From Hirundichthys speculiger (taxonomy: Eukaryota; Chordata; Actinopteri; Beloniformes; Exocoetidae), in contig JAGFBZ010002033.1 in the NCBI GenBank assembly GCA_018398805.1, positions 2,193,501-2,257,500 of the forward strand: 64,000 nt of DNA, in the 5' to 3' direction. Below, one piece after another: positions 1-12,994 of this stretch. Below the pieces are notes generated by a model. It did not search any database. It saw only the letters and a list, made by a program, of their open reading frames with translations, and was not told the origin of the DNA. Both the position numbers and the translations under genes were made by a program. The first letter of the stretch is position 1, and each line of letters opens with the position of its first letter.

Positions 1-1440
1 AGCATATGAGCAGCTCAATGCTGGGCCTTCCGTTATGCTCCATTAGAGGCAGGAAACACCACTGGCCTAATGCACCAAGACCCAGCTGCAGAAAAAGAAA
101 GAGATCCAAGGAATCCAAATGGACACACTAATGAGCTGCTTCTAAAGACACAGCTCTGCTACTCGCCAGAAAGGCTGAGGCTAAAGGGAACAACACACAT
201 GTAAACAGACACACTCAAGTGCACACACATAAACACATACACACCAAATGGTCAACTAGTTACCTTACACTAAATCTCTCTTCGACTAATGGGAGAAGAG
301 GAGGGATCAGGGTATGAGGAGACAGGAGGGTAATTATGAGAGAGGAATAAAAAATACTTTCAGAAACAAAGAAAGGAGAGGTACAGGGAGGCTAATGGCT
401 ACTGAAGTAGAACATATGACAATATACTTCCTCACTTTCGAAAAAAATGTACAACATAATGGCAGAGTGCTATTCCTTGATATGCAGCACATTTGTCTCA
501 TCCTCCCTTGAGATGGATTTACATTTCTCTATGGAGAGCTGCTGCTGAGGAAGGGAGCATGGGACTGTTCACAGACCAAAGACGCTCAAAAAGAACTACG
601 CATAAAAAAACACATCCCTAAACATGCACAGACTTATATACCCACCAACACTGGCGGGGGCAAAGTAATCCTTTGCAAATAAAAATGCTTTCTAAGTCTG
701 GACCAAAACAATCTCAGCAATCCTTTATAATGCTTAATAAAACTAAATTGGATCCAGAGTTACAGAAGGAGTCATTTACTTTTATCGGGCCAAAAAACAG
801 CTCTATCACTGACACTATGATGTTATGTCATATAAAACAAATTCAATTTTTTTTATTTGTTAATATATATCAATTTTTGCATTTTAGGTCCAAATAAAGT
901 TGGAAGGAAAGCTTTGACCACTTTGTAATCTTACCAGTCTTTCTCACAACACTTATAAATCATTTTAGTTATGGAGAAAGTATTGGGAAACAATTGCAGG
1001 AGATTTGGAGGCTGCAGTAATCCCCCCAAAAAAAGTTTAACAAAAGCACTGCCCAGACAGGTAAACCAAAACAACAAAACAAAAACTAACATGGTCAAGA
1101 ACCATACTGCAAAAACAAGTATGGTGACAGGATAGCAAAACAGACAGCTGACAGGTGAAAGGGGAAAGGCGAGATAATGGCTGATTTTCAGTACGCATAT
1201 TTGTCTGTACTTATGTTTTTATATCCTGGCAAACCCGAGGACAGAGGAGGCTTCGTTGTGAAGGACCCTCCATGTTCCATGAAGGAACAATGCTGTCCAG
1301 CTTCTGGCCTATAACATTCATTAGCACCACATGGAAGCTCTTATCAATCATCATAGCTAAGATGAGTTGGCACATGCATCAAAACATGAGCAGATCACAG
1401 AAAGGAGATTGACAGTAACACGAGGGGCCAAGCACAAGCT
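1..1440. other. No gene recognised
   Basis: AT-rich sequence with short frames only (under 75 codons) and no recognisable domain. There is a CA-rich patch near 190-245. I could not match any transposon terminus here. Confidence 0.5.
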
Positions 1441-1444
1441 ACTG

Positions 1445-1838
1445 GTTGAGAGTTCTGCTCAAGGTTTCTTTTTCTTAAAGTGGAGTTTTTCCTTGCCACT
1501 GTTTGGCTTAAAGTTTTTTTTTCTCCCACTGTGGAAGTTTTTTATTGCCATTATCCTTCATTTGAATGTAATATTATAATTTTAGTTAATGATATTTGTT
1601 CAGGGATCATGCTCTGGGTTTCTGTAAAGCGGCGGGAGACAATTGACATTATAAGAGACTATACCAGTCCTTCTCAAATAGTGGGGTGCGATGCCGGGGG
1701 GGTCGTGTGTGACCCCAGGGAACAAGCCTTTTTTTTTTTTTTTTTTTGCCGTACTGGAATTAAGTGTAGAAGTGTAGCAGAAAATAATTGAGAAGCACTG
1801 CACAATACAAATAAAATTGACTTGAATTGAATTTAATC
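1445..1838 (+). repeat. 3' end of a fish LINE/SINE, split by a hAT MITE
   Basis: The stretch reads through two phrases typical of teleost L2-type 3' ends: a TTAAAGTGGAGTTTTTCCTTGCC-like block near 1475-1500, and a CTGTAAAGCGGCGGGAGACAA block near 1622. It finishes with an AAATAAAATTGACTTGAATTGAA tail at about 1809-1831. The short TTGAA-type repeat tail is characteristic of L2/CR1-like retroposons and the SINEs that borrow their tails. The tail is cut at 1664/1801 by a 136-bp insertion; reading across the insertion gives a normal ...ACTATAC-AAATAAAATTG... junction. The 5' boundary is not visible, so the element is 5'-truncated or undelimited. Confidence 0.7.
1665..1800. mobile_element. hAT-type MITE inserted in the LINE tail
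   Basis: The termini are CAGTCCTTCTCAA at the left and TTGAGAAGCACTG at the right, inverted repeats with one mismatch in 13, matching the CAGTG-TTCTCAA type of many vertebrate hAT elements. The flanking 8-mers GACTATAC (1657-1664) and CACAATAC (1801-1808) agree at 6 of 8 positions, as expected for an aged 8-bp target duplication. The element is 136 bp, holds a long T run at 1730-1747 and has no coding capacity. Its insertion inside the LINE tail gives relative age: younger than the LINE copy. Confidence 0.7.
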
Positions 1839-1894
1839 TACTTTCCTATTCTGATAAATCTGCTGCCAGTCTACCTTTAGGTCATCTCTGGGTC

Positions 1895-1939
1895 TTTCAA
1901 CAAGACGATGACCCGAAACATACATCTAAATTTGCCTGT
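1895..1939 (+). pseudogene. Tc1-like transposase fragment (catalytic motif)
   Basis: This short in-frame stretch encodes FQQDDDPKHTSKFAC, which matches the second catalytic aspartate motif of Tc1-like transposases (usually QQDNDPKHTSK). It lies upstream of a separate Tc1-like copy whose N-terminal part starts near 2375. Because the catalytic motif should follow the N-terminal part, this must be a different, heavily truncated copy. No termini are visible. Confidence 0.7.
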
Positions 1940-2374
1940 TTGATTGAGTTACATTCCATTTGTGGTCATTTAATATTAAAATTACACAGTCAAAGCTAAA
2001 TGACCTAAGAAAATATAAATTGTTAGATTGATGTTATTAACCAACTAACTTGGCATTAAACATTTTCTTTAAAAAATTCACGTCCTAGTTCACCTAGTTT
2101 TCTGAAGGCTGTACAGGTCTCATTTCACAAAAAACCTTGTATGGCCTTTGCAGACTGCGTTCTCACAAGGATGCAGCCCATGGATGAGGACATAGTTATG
2201 GATTTGCACACAAGGAACTTGCTGAAAAAAATGTTGCACTTGAAAGAACCACTTACTACATTAATAAGAACTTCAAAGAGAGAGGTTCAGCTGTTGTGTA
2301 GAAAGTTTAGGATGTCCAAGAATGTCCAGCAAGCACTAGGATGGTGAGGTGGGGATACCCAGTAATTGTGTCAC

Positions 2375-3697
2375 AACCAGTGCAGAGCTTGCTCAGCAAT
2401 GGAAGCTGCTGGGTGTGAATGCACTGTGAGGAGAAGGCTTTGGGAAAAAAGCCTGTTGTCATAAAGGGCAGCAAAGAAACCACCTCTTTCCAAGAAAAAT
2501 ATGCAGGACAGACTATAATTCTGCAGCTTGTACTGTACATTACACAGAAGACTGGTGCAAAGTTTCTCATTTAGTCACCTACCGGCTTTTTAGGAAATTT
2601 AGAAAATATATTATTACCTTCGCTAAGGAGGTTATGTTTTTTATCTGGCTGTCTGTCTGTGTACAAGATAACTCAAAAAGTTATGGATGGATTTTGATTA
2701 AATTTTCAGTAGTTGTCAGAAATGTGAAAAGGAAGAACTGATTTCATTTTGGGTGTGATCCGGAAGAAATCCTGGATTCTGGATCATTTTTAAATTCTCG
2801 ATAACATTGCGGTCAATGGGGCCGAAAATTTTGTTTCTCAATATCTCCGTTAATTATTGCCCAAAACTCCTGAAATTTGACTCAGGCATAGACAATGGGA
2901 ACCTTTATTAAATTTCAAAGGCTGATCCGGATCTGATTCAGAACAAGGATTTTATCACTATAAATCGCTATATAGGGGAACTGTTGCACTTGGCGAAGGT
3001 CTGCGCTCTCCGAGTGCTTTTCTAGTTTTCAAAAGTAATGTAAACACTACTCTCAGTGTTTTATCATGCCAGCAATGAAAAGTCTGGGGACTATCCATGT
3101 TTGGGATTGCTTCTCATTTACATGAGTGTGTTCACTTACAATTCTACTTAAAAAATGCTGTCATAAATAAATAATGGTATGAATATGTCAAAACTTCTCC
3201 CAACAATCAAGAAGCAATTTGTTGATGATCTGTGTATTTCCAGCATGATGGAGCACCATGTCACCAGGCAAAAATGAAAACAAATTGGCTCAGAGATAAT
3301 GACATTTAAATTTTGGATGCATGCCCAGGAAATCCCAGATCTTAATCCCACTGAGAGCCTGTGCACAATCCTCAAAAAGCAGGTGGACAAGGAAAATAAA
3401 ATAATGATAATTTTGATGAACTCGGAGCACTTATAGCAAAAAAGGATCTCCATCAGTCAGAATTTGGCCCAGAAATTAATAAATAGTATGTAAATATTAA
3501 TTCTTTTAACAAATTAGATGTATTTGTCATATTTTCCAAGGAAAAGCATTTGGAAACATGATCATATATTTTTTTCCATTTACCATTAAAAAACATCTCA
3601 AAATTATGAAATAAGCTAAATGAGGTAGTAAAGTTTGAAAAAAAAAAAAAAAAAAAAAGAAATGTAATCACTGCCAAAGCTTTTGACCACGACTATA
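2375..3697 (+). pseudogene. Decayed Tc1-like DNA transposon, interrupted
   Basis: Tc1/mariner transposases cut and paste DNA at TA sites with a DD34E catalytic triad. Frame-shifted coding traces run in order: a helix-turn-helix part near 2375-2572 (AELAQQW, then TVRRRL and RAAKKPPLSKKN), and a catalytic part near 3180-3450 (FQHDGAPCHQAK, PDLNPTES, then SQNLAQKLINSM). Several stops and at least three frame changes make it non-functional. The right end near 3672-3697 reads CAAAGCTTTTGACCACGACTATAC, a typical Tc1 terminus. An unrelated repeat (2616-3025) separates the two halves. An A-run lies at about 3640-3658. The left terminus was not found. Confidence 0.75.
2616..3025 (+). repeat. Unclassified interspersed repeat inserted in the Tc1-like element
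   Basis: The block starts ACCTTCGCTAAGGAGGTTATG and ends TTGGCGAAGGTCTGCGCTCTCCGAGTGC, with short inverted ends (ACCTTCGC / GCGAAGGT). I recognise this as a repeat widely seen in fish and other animal genomes (GGAGGTTATG...CTGCGCTCTCCGAGTGC type), but I cannot assign a class with confidence. It has no open frame. It sits between the N-terminal and catalytic halves of a Tc1-like fossil, so it inserted after that element. No clear target duplication is visible. Confidence 0.6.
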
Positions 3698-6600
3698 CAT
3701 GTGGAAATATAAGAAAGAACTGCAGATTAAAACAAATAGAGAGAAGAAACAATGAATCCCATACAGATGGTCATTTTAAAATGCATATTATAGTTCATTT
3801 CAAGCTGTGATGATTTACTTGAAAATTGGCCAATTTTTCCCTATAAGAACTTAACCTCACTTCCATCAAAAAAGTTTTAATATTGGTAAATATAAACAAA
3901 GACAGAATTTTTCCAATTTGCTCAATCATTTTAGTTTTATGTTTGAGTGAAAATTGTACACCGACAACCTATGTGATGTTGAGACATTTCACTAGTTTTG
4001 TAAAATGTGGCAACTTCTCATTTTAAATTACAACGGTGCCAACAAGATGAGTTAAACATTTTGACCCAGGGCATGAGATTCATACTATGGAGATACTAAA
4101 GTATGTGAAAAATGAGGGCCTCTCTTCTCTACTTCACTGAAAGCTTTTCCCTTCTAAGAACCTACGTATGTGGGAAATGTAGATTCTCATCTGAGATTAC
4201 TGTTTTAAACCAGAGATGAACATTTAATGCCATCCATACACTAGACAACTTTGTAAAAACTGTTGAAATATTTTTCAAAAGACTAACATAAGACTCCTTC
4301 TCACATCTAAAGACAAAAAGCCAGAGTTTTAAGTCACAGACTAAAGATTTTAAGGATCTTATTGGGGTCACTGTTTACACAACTTCAGCCAGATTCCTTT
4401 GAGAGTCAAAGGACAACTTTTCTATTGGTCCCTGACACTAATTTTATCCTGGAAGGACACAATTAGAATGAGACAATACCAAAGACTGGCAATAATATTG
4501 AATGCATTCAGTTTTGTCATAATGCCAAGATGTTGAAAAGAGTGCCTCTTAATGGCATTCCTCTCAGAATACCATTCTCTACCCTGACACCAGACATGCG
4601 ATTAATCATGCACAGGCCACGACAAAAGACGACAAAAACAGCAACAATGGTTATCCCAGCATATGATTATGGAAGGCTGTGGGATAAAGTTTGGCTAGAA
4701 GGCTAACAATAGAGCTGCCAAGTGCAGAGACTGCAGTTGAGTAGACAAACATGTTGGACTGACTACATGTTATTTTGTCAGACATTTCAAAACTCATCCA
4801 AATTGGTCAGTCACTTAATAGTTCAAAGGTTCAAAAAAAAAAAAAGTTATGAGCGTAAGTGCCTAATAACAATGATTTAGATTCCATGACTTGGATGTCC
4901 CTGAAAATAGATTTACACATCCTTGTTAGTAAGTCTACTTATTTATTCGAATTATTAATGGAACATTTGCTATCCACTTGTTCGCAAGACCATTAAGTAA
5001 CACTGGGTATAATTTAAACCAATGAAGCTGAAACTGTCAATAAAACCTCAACATATTAATAAAATATACAACTGTATTGAGATGTACTTGAGTTTTAATG
5101 AAGTAGCAGTCATACTGACAAGCAAATTGACTCATGCTCCCATGCTCAAAAGCACATTTTCCACATGGGCTGTTTTTGATTGGCAAGTTTTCCTTCTTGA
5201 CTTTGGGTGCTGCTTCCATTTGGTGTAAGCTTAGAGCTTGATTCAGCTTGTTTTAAAAGCCAGCATTTGTGTATGTATAGTGAATTAGTGCTCATGAGAT
5301 GGGTAACCTGCACATCTGTAAAGGCACCATAATTGCTTCTCAATAAATACTGATTTTTCCAAAACCAAAAACATGTATAATGGAGTCTCCATAGGTTTAA
5401 GCGGGCTTAACTGTTTAGCACTCACATGCATGGTCAAAAAACATCCTTTTGAGGGGTCGGGAATACCATCGAAATGATTCATTCCCACTCTAGTAATAAG
5501 CATTTCTATGAACACAGGCATCAGAACTACAACAATAGCTTTAGTTCCATCACCATTATGTTTTAATATAATTTGATAATAAGACACAGCATAGTTTTTC
5601 TTTGTAATGAATAAGATCAAAACTAACTCACTAATGTGATACTGTTTCTCTGCATCTTGTTTTCATGCAACTTTTTGGTACCAATAAGGATAATAGATGA
5701 CACCAGCACCCATCAGATGTTCCATTGAATCACATAACAAGATAACAACAGATAAGAACGGTACAGTTGTCTCATAGAAAATCCCATCTAACCTTTAAAA
5801 CATGTTAAATGTTCTAAAAGTTAAATGCTCCGTGCAACTTGCTGTCTCCATTGTTTCTGTGAGGAAGACTGTAGCTACACATGTAGCTGCACAGGTCTTT
5901 GTCATAACAGATCACTATAGATACTGGTGGGTATTGTACGTGTTTTTTTTTTTTTCCAGGGACTTGGAGAATAACAGGAAATACTTTGTGACTATGTCCC
6001 ACTGATTTTTTCACTTCTGAGCTACTGTGGTGACATGGTGGCACAACAGAGAGGAGCAGCAAAGACACCTGCAAAATTGTGGAATTTTTTAAGGACAATA
6101 AAAGTCACTTTTTTATTTCTGGTCTTCCGTGTATTTTATTAATAATACCATGTTTTTATAGTTCCTCTTTCAGTTGTTTTGTCTTGGGTGACAGGGAAAA
6201 AAAAAATTCTCCAGTAACCAGCTCAAATAAAAATCCTAGACACACTGATAATATGTAAAATATTTTTATATCTGTACACATTAATGCATTAATAGGCAAT
6301 GAACTTTAGCAATATTATGACTGTTATTATATGATTATTTTATCAATAATAAAATCTTTTACATTTGCAGTTCTGTATATTGAGAATACCTGCTCTCAAC
6401 AATAGTAAATCTTCACATTTGTGTCACTTCTTGAGGGCATCTGTGTCACTTTCACCCTGCTAATGTTGTGACAGGCTGCCCTGCTTCCTGTCACTGTGAC
6501 TTCTTAGCAGATGATATGAGTCACCTCAGAAAAGTTCAGTGAGCTTGGATTTATGTTTTGCTATGTTAATACTTAATTGTCCAGAGGGTAAATTCCTTCA

Positions 6601-9522
6601 AAGTACCAACTAATTAAATAATAAATCAGTAATAAAGGTTACGTGACATCACACTTTTGATGTGAGAGGAAGAAAGAGCAGAGCCATAAACTGCAGTGGT
6701 TCCAGTATGTATATGATGATGCTTCATAAGACGCATTAGTTTTAGAAAATGACTGTCTTGTCAAATAATGTGTATAAGAATACTGTGCATCAAAGTCTTC
6801 GTTTCTTTCGTGTTACATGGAAATAATTCTAAGATACACACTTCCTAAGTGCTTTTCAGCTCTTTCTTGCCAAGAACCCTGTGCCAGATGTTGTCCACTG
6901 TAAGTCTTTTCTGAACTGAGTTCCATTCTTCTTTGATTTTATTGACTAGTTAAAATAAAAACAAGATGAAGGTGAATCTAATTATATCTTGGTAAAAGTC
7001 CACCGAATAAGTTTAAGAGAAGAATCAGTGATGCAGTTAGAGTAGATTTCCAGTCAACCAAGCCATGGTAACAGAGAATTTAAATGAAAGGCAGTCAGAT
7101 TTATTTTATTATCCTTCAAGGTATTTCATTTCTCATTCAGTTCCAACTGACTGGCGGACAGTTTATGTCCTAAATGCTATGGAAGAGACATTCAGACTTT
7201 GTCACTGATATATGGCCGCTTGTCCTTTGTCAGGTAGAGATCTATGGAAGGCACGAAGCCAGACTATGGAGTATAACAGAGTGAAAATGATCAAGAGAGC
7301 ACAAAGAATCAAAACTAAATAAACAGGAGCAAGTAGTGAAACCACAGACAAAACTGAAACCCATGGCTGAAAACAACAACAACAACAAAAACCACAATGA
7401 AACAGGACTTAAAGAATAGACACCTAATCGAGCCTCGACAAGACCGTGACCATACGGTGATGACAGCTTTTCAGTAACTAGATTGTCTGTTCTACCTAAA
7501 GTCTGCACACATGCCTGGTTACAGTTTGTCTAATGTTGTCTTTTATTGGCATGTTGTGGTAAAAATTGAACAGTGCTTCTTGATATGGTACTGAATGTGA
7601 AGAGAGACCTCTCTTTCTAAATGCCTGTTATTACCATATTAATTCACATGCAGGATGATTATACTCTGAAGTCTATTGCACTTCTGTTTCATGAAGGTAA
7701 TAGGAATGAGATGGACGTTCTAACCTTGAAACACTATTAATTTTCTTTTCATGTTGAGATAACATGATAATTAATTCAGGATTTTGAGATTATATGAGTG
7801 AAAAAAAAAAGCACGTAGGAGAATGGAAATGCTGAGGTCACAGATATTTGATTTAAGAGAGACTTAATTGTGTGCTGTTGTAGGAGAGTGTTTAATGATC
7901 AACTGTTCACATAAGGAAGAAGCAACCTCATGAAAAAAAAGGGCTAATTCTTCATCACAAAACAGTTTTGAATAAGAGTGCATTTTCATGATGAGATACT
8001 AAAAAGGTAACACTGTAATCAAATATGTTTTAAAAGGGGAAAAAAAATGCCTGTCTTACCTCATTATCTGGCTGGCTAAATCATCTTAAAGGTTCAAACA
8101 CAATGTACTTTCTAAAACTGTGCTGTTACATAGGCTTCTGAAAGTATTTGTCAGACTCCTGGTGCTGATTCATCTTGTGACAGGAACTTTAGCCAGTATT
8201 TGTAAGACTGTAACCTGACAAATTCTGGCTAAACTTCAGCTCTACGAGGGTGCCAGCTGAAATCAGTAACAGCCAGACCTGCTCTCTTTGTCACAAAATG
8301 GACAGGGTGCAAGAATCTTTCATGTATTGTGTAGGTTCAAAAACACCTTCAAATGATCAGGGACCAGAGATATAAGGCGCCCAAACCTCTGGACTAACAA
8401 GGCTGTGTAGTGTCGGTCTGTCTAAAATGCTGCTTGGACTCACTGAAGCTATTTTTAGACTCATTCAGCTGTCAGCAACAGTCAAGTCCTTGGTACGCCT
8501 GAGAAAAGAAATGTGAGGGAGTTTTACTTGTATTTCTTGTAATGTGAGGAACATGAGCAGTACAGCTATGCACTCAGCAACACACTTTTATCATGTAGTG
8601 TCTGAACAATATGATATTTACATGATATGTATCTGATATGTATACGATATTTACCTTTTTATATGAAGTTTAAGCACAACTCTGTAACAGCGCTTTAACA
8701 GCTTAAAAGGCCTGGCAGTCTAGGCCTTATTTCTAAAAATTCACTGGGTTCAGTTCACTGGGTTCTGTCCAGTCCAATGTAAGGATGTTTTTCAAGGATG
8801 TTTCCCAGCACGTACAAACTTTGGAAAAACCCCAGCACGTACAGCATCCCAAATTAAGAAAGAAGGGAGTACATCCTTTGATTGGGGTCTTATCGGAGAC
8901 ACCAGAAGTTCGTTGTCAACAGGACACAACCTGTCAAGCTATTGCCAAAGAAAAGTGTGATTTACACCATACATGTTTGTAATTAGATCTGGATATGGGT
9001 ATAAAGTGTCTCTTCGCATACGTTCTTTGTTCTTCCATCAATTCGAATCTTTGAAGCACCCAGACCTGATCAGTCTGTTTTAAAGCCTCTTTTTTGTAAA
9101 TAAACTTTATATGCATTTAAAGACAGCTTTGGAGCCGAGTCCATTTTTTCATCACACTAAGAAAGAAGAAGACAGAAGACTTCAAAAACATCTCTCCGGC
9201 AGAAAACTACAATCACTATAATGACACTTGTATCAAAAACTGGCATGATTACCCTCCTTTACCTTGGCACCAAGGGACAACAACTGCTTTACTAGTTTGA
9301 TCCAAATGAGGTTTGGTTGCAGTTCCTCAGCTGATCACGGGGGCTGATTCCAAAAGTGAGTCAAGTCTGCAGTTTGGTTCCAAAAACAGTTTTGGTCTCT
9401 ATTGCTCAATTCATCATGTGTGTGGGTGTGTATAAGAGATTGTTTTTGTACCACATCAAGTAAAATTATGTAAAGAAAAAATTGTATGCATAATTAGGTA
9501 AGTGATCTCTTGATTGATGGCT
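3698..9522. other. Unique AT-rich stretch, no gene recognised
   Basis: Nearly 6 kb with only shadow-length frames (up to 111 codons, none with recognisable motifs). Simple tracts include an AAC repeat near 7372-7390 and an A-run near 4836. The part 8690-9150 has a TATAAAG (about 9001) and an AATAAA (about 9098), reminiscent of an LTR, but no matching ends or duplications could be shown. Confidence 0.5.
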
Positions 9523-9530
9523 GGTATAAC

Positions 9531-11277
9531 CAGTACTCGAGTTGAGGGGGGATGAGGGGGGATGGCATCCCCCCGAAAAAAAAACGATCAAAATCATCCC
9601 CCATGTAAAACTGCCATCCCCCCTTTCCATCCCTCCCCTTTTTAGAGTAAATGTTGGGAATATAACTTATAATTATTTCATTATTAGAAAGTAGTTCGCA
9701 TGTTGAGCAAAAGAAATAATAAAATCTGAGGGCACAGGGGCACGCGAACATGCAATGACGCAACATGATTGTTATTTTCAATTGGTTAATTGATGCCTGA
9801 GGGAGCAGCAGGAGCTGCTGCGCAGAGGATTGAGGACTGACTGCACTGCAACATGAGCATGAGAAAACGAGCGGCTGGACAACAAGATGTCAGGGAGTTT
9901 TTTTTTAAAAGACTCAAATGACAGGTGAGCTATAAATCAAGAATCTCAATCATTACTTTTTATTAATCTATACAAAAGTCACCAGACTCACCACAGGTTG
10001 CACAATAACAACACGGCTAGTTTTCCAAGCTTGCTGTGTAGCCTGCAAACTAGCTGAGACAAACTCATGTTAACGTTCATCTATCTTGTTAACTAGTTTG
10101 CTGAAACGCAGGACTTGTCATTCAGTCACGTTAGATTCTGGTTTATGAGCGTGGCAAACGTAAAACAGATATTTACTGTTAGCGTTAGATGAGAGTTTGT
10201 CTCAAATATTTGACCAGAATTAATGATGAAATATTCTTCACACGGCTATATTATTTTCATCAATAGGACTCATCAGGCAACAAAAATAAGTGAAGATGTT
10301 AGCTAAAATTCAGATGTTCAAGGCAGGTGACATTAAAGAGTTTTCCCCCCTCCTGGGGCCTGTTGCTGTGGCCTGTAATTTAATATTACAGTGAATATGA
10401 TAAATGTGATTTTAACCTATACTGTACTTTCTGTCGATTATCCAAGAGCACGTTCATGTGCTTTTAGCATGACATGTCTGCACATTCTATCAAATGCTAT
10501 AATGTTATTTTCTTCACATAGAGGAAAGCCATGGCCAGGAAGCAGGAGGATCAAGAGCAGAAGGTACAGGTTTGATTATTAAACCTTTAGGGTTTAGACC
10601 AGGGGTTATTTTAACTGGGGATTCCCTGTAATTGACTTTTTTTTCCCTCACAATAATTGAAAAATCTGAAGACTGTTAGTAATCGTTTAATGTAATTAAA
10701 TAATTGTTAATGTAGAAACTGATAATAAAATTTTCATGACTGTCAAAATGACCAATTGCAAAAAAGTCTAGTGCAACCTCTAGTTTACACACTTACCCTT
10801 TTCAATTCATATGTAGGCCTATTAGTATGTAGCTCATTATTTCAGTGGCTATAAGGCACATTAATCTATTAATCTTCAGTCACTGCTTAGCTAACAATCA
10901 GAAAGCAAGAACACGAAAAATTGTCGACAAAAAACATGATTACGACAGTCTTTGGAAACTGCTATGAGGTACTGAAACTTGAAACTGAGAAACTAAAAAC
11001 TGTGCACCAGAGGGGAGAAAAGGAAAAATATTGTAAAATGTTGAGAGAGTTTTTCTGTACTTCTGTACTGTCTTTAATAACACAAAAAAGAGATAATTGT
11101 TATGATTTTGCACTTAAAATAAACTTGGCTTGACTTGATTTGAGAGGATTCAGAAGTCTTATTTACAGTGTTTTGTTTTGATAATGAATTTACACCCCTG
11201 CCCCTGCCACCTTTTTTTTTTTTAAGTGAAAAACATTGACCATCCCCCCTGAATTTTTTTTTACAACTCGACTACTG
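9531..11277 (+). mobile_element. hAT transposon, 1747 bp, with intact 8-bp target duplication
   Basis: Left end CAGTACTCGAGTTG and right end CAACTCGACTACTG are inverted repeats with one mismatch in 14. Both ends continue into a G-run or C-run (GGGGGGATG...). The element is flanked by perfect 8-bp direct repeats GGTATAAC at 9523-9530 and 11278-11285, the size made by hAT transposases. It is too short for a full transposase gene (normally 2.5-5 kb), so it is an internally deleted or non-autonomous copy. Possible transposase 5' exons remain (see 9853). An AATAAA lies near 11118 before the right end, consistent with + orientation. Confidence 0.88.
9853..9921 (+). pseudogene. Putative first exon of hAT transposase
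   Basis: An ATG opens a 22-codon frame, MSMRKRAAGQQDVREFFFKR then LK and a stop. Basic residues followed by a short phenylalanine-rich motif are common at the N-terminus of hAT and ZMYM-like transposases. The sequence ACAG-GTGAGC at about 9919-9925 would be a good donor, but the stop codon precedes it, so the frame is broken or the start differs. A second exon-like block, with a pyrimidine-rich acceptor ending CATAG near 10520 and a donor AAG-GTACAG at about 10562, lies downstream. Identification is tentative. Confidence 0.35.
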
Positions 11278-11630
11278 GGTATAACCATTGACTAGCTGCC
11301 ATCACTTTACTTGTTTAGCACTGTCTTGACTTCTGAGCTGTTAATATATACCTAACAAAGAGCATTGTCATTCTTATTTCAAAGATAATACATTGTTTGA
11401 GCTGTTAATTATACTAAGATGATTGGCTGTGGGTTCGCCTGGAGGAGTCAAAGGAAGAAAATTTACTAAGAAGGACGCAACTAGTGCAACTAGTGGGGTC
11501 CATCAGAGTCCTGGCACCCTCCCTTCAAGCTATCCTTTCAGACTGTCGAGTTGACTTACTTTACCCCAACCTGATGACCCAGATGTGACAAAGGTATAAT
11601 CATTTGGCATCAGCTTTACAGATAGACCTA

Positions 11631-12993
11631 TATGGGTTTTTCAGGACCGATACCGATTATTAGTAGTTAAAGGAGGCCGATAACCGATATTTGGAGCCGA
11701 TGTTCATTTGCAGTAAAAGTGTAAAAATTGGTGTAAAAAAATTGAATAATGCAAACACCGAACTTCATTGAAATGTCTAAAGCATGTTTATTGAATCACA
11801 AAAATAGAGAATAATAGCTCCAGAAGTGCCTGAATTTCCTAGACTCAAAAACATCTGTTTCAACAAGGACCCTGTCATTCAAAACTGTCTTGCTACATTA
11901 TTAATGATTAATATGACAAAGGCTACATAAAAAAGTATAATAGTTGCTATGAGTGCAATTAAACTCCTGACAGGACACAAACAGCCTTTTGGGCTTTAAT
12001 GAGTTCACACAGTATTTAAAATGTTCCATCACTTTGTTCAGATAAATCATTTCTGAATTTTACTCTCTTATCTTCCCGTTCATTTTTAGATCATAGAACC
12101 AGAAAGCTCATAGCAACGTTAGTAGTCGTGAGTTGTAGAGTTTTTCACGTGACTTTAACTACATACTATTCTCCACATTACATACCGTGATTTCCAGACT
12201 GTACACCTGAATATAAGGATCAGAATATTTAGATCTTAAAATAAATACATGCAGTAGCTCTGTTTACTTCTTTGACTGACAGATAGATTGCCTTTAACTA
12301 AAAAGCTAAATCATATGCATTCCTTCGTGTGTTTTTCATGATGAGGGTGTGTGCATGAAGCGCAAAATGACTGATCTGAAGAATTTAGCGTAAGTGCGTT
12401 TGATTTAATTTGAACACTTTCATTGGTCCACTGTGACCGGTTCGGTAATTTCATTCTGACAAGGATAAACATATTGACGACATGAAGCTGGCCCGTAGAA
12501 ATCTATACATTAGCCACATCGTTGTTTAAGCTGTAGGGTTCGAATCGTGAGAAAAACTAACGGCTTACTGTCCGGAAAGTTCGATGTATTTTCCCCATTG
12601 CTAATACATAGTCTGCAGAGCGTTTAGAGCCAGATCGACGGACTAATTTTATGGTAAAAGCTAATCAGCCTCCACCTTAGCGCTCCCTAAAACAAGTAAA
12701 CTGAGTTTTTTATGCACTCTCTTTTAATCACACACACATGCTTTTCTATCATGTCAATATTATCAGCAGTCTTCTTTTAAATAATTCACAGACATGTTGG
12801 GACATAATACGAGTTAGCAGAGCTGCCGCTAAGGTTTACTCTGCTCTTACGTTATTCTGCTGCTCACTGTAACGTTAGTAGTGGTTGTGAGAGGCAGAGT
12901 ACTGGGATGTTTATTACAGTTTCGGAAGAGCTTTCTGCATTTCCCTTTGACACGTGTTTTCTGTCGGGAGCTTCTCACACAAGAAAACATTTC
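11631..12993. mobile_element. Partial hAT-like element (CCGATACCGAT family)
   Basis: The block opens with TATGGGTTTTTCAGGACCGATACC and GGAGGCCGATAACCGATATTTGG, terminal and subterminal phrases I recognise from an abundant fish DNA-transposon family. I find no matching right terminus before the next element begins at 12995, so the 3' end is missing or the right boundary is set by the AGGGCCCTATG insertion. No coding frame is recognisable. The right limit is uncertain. Confidence 0.5.
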
Positions 12994-12994
12994 T

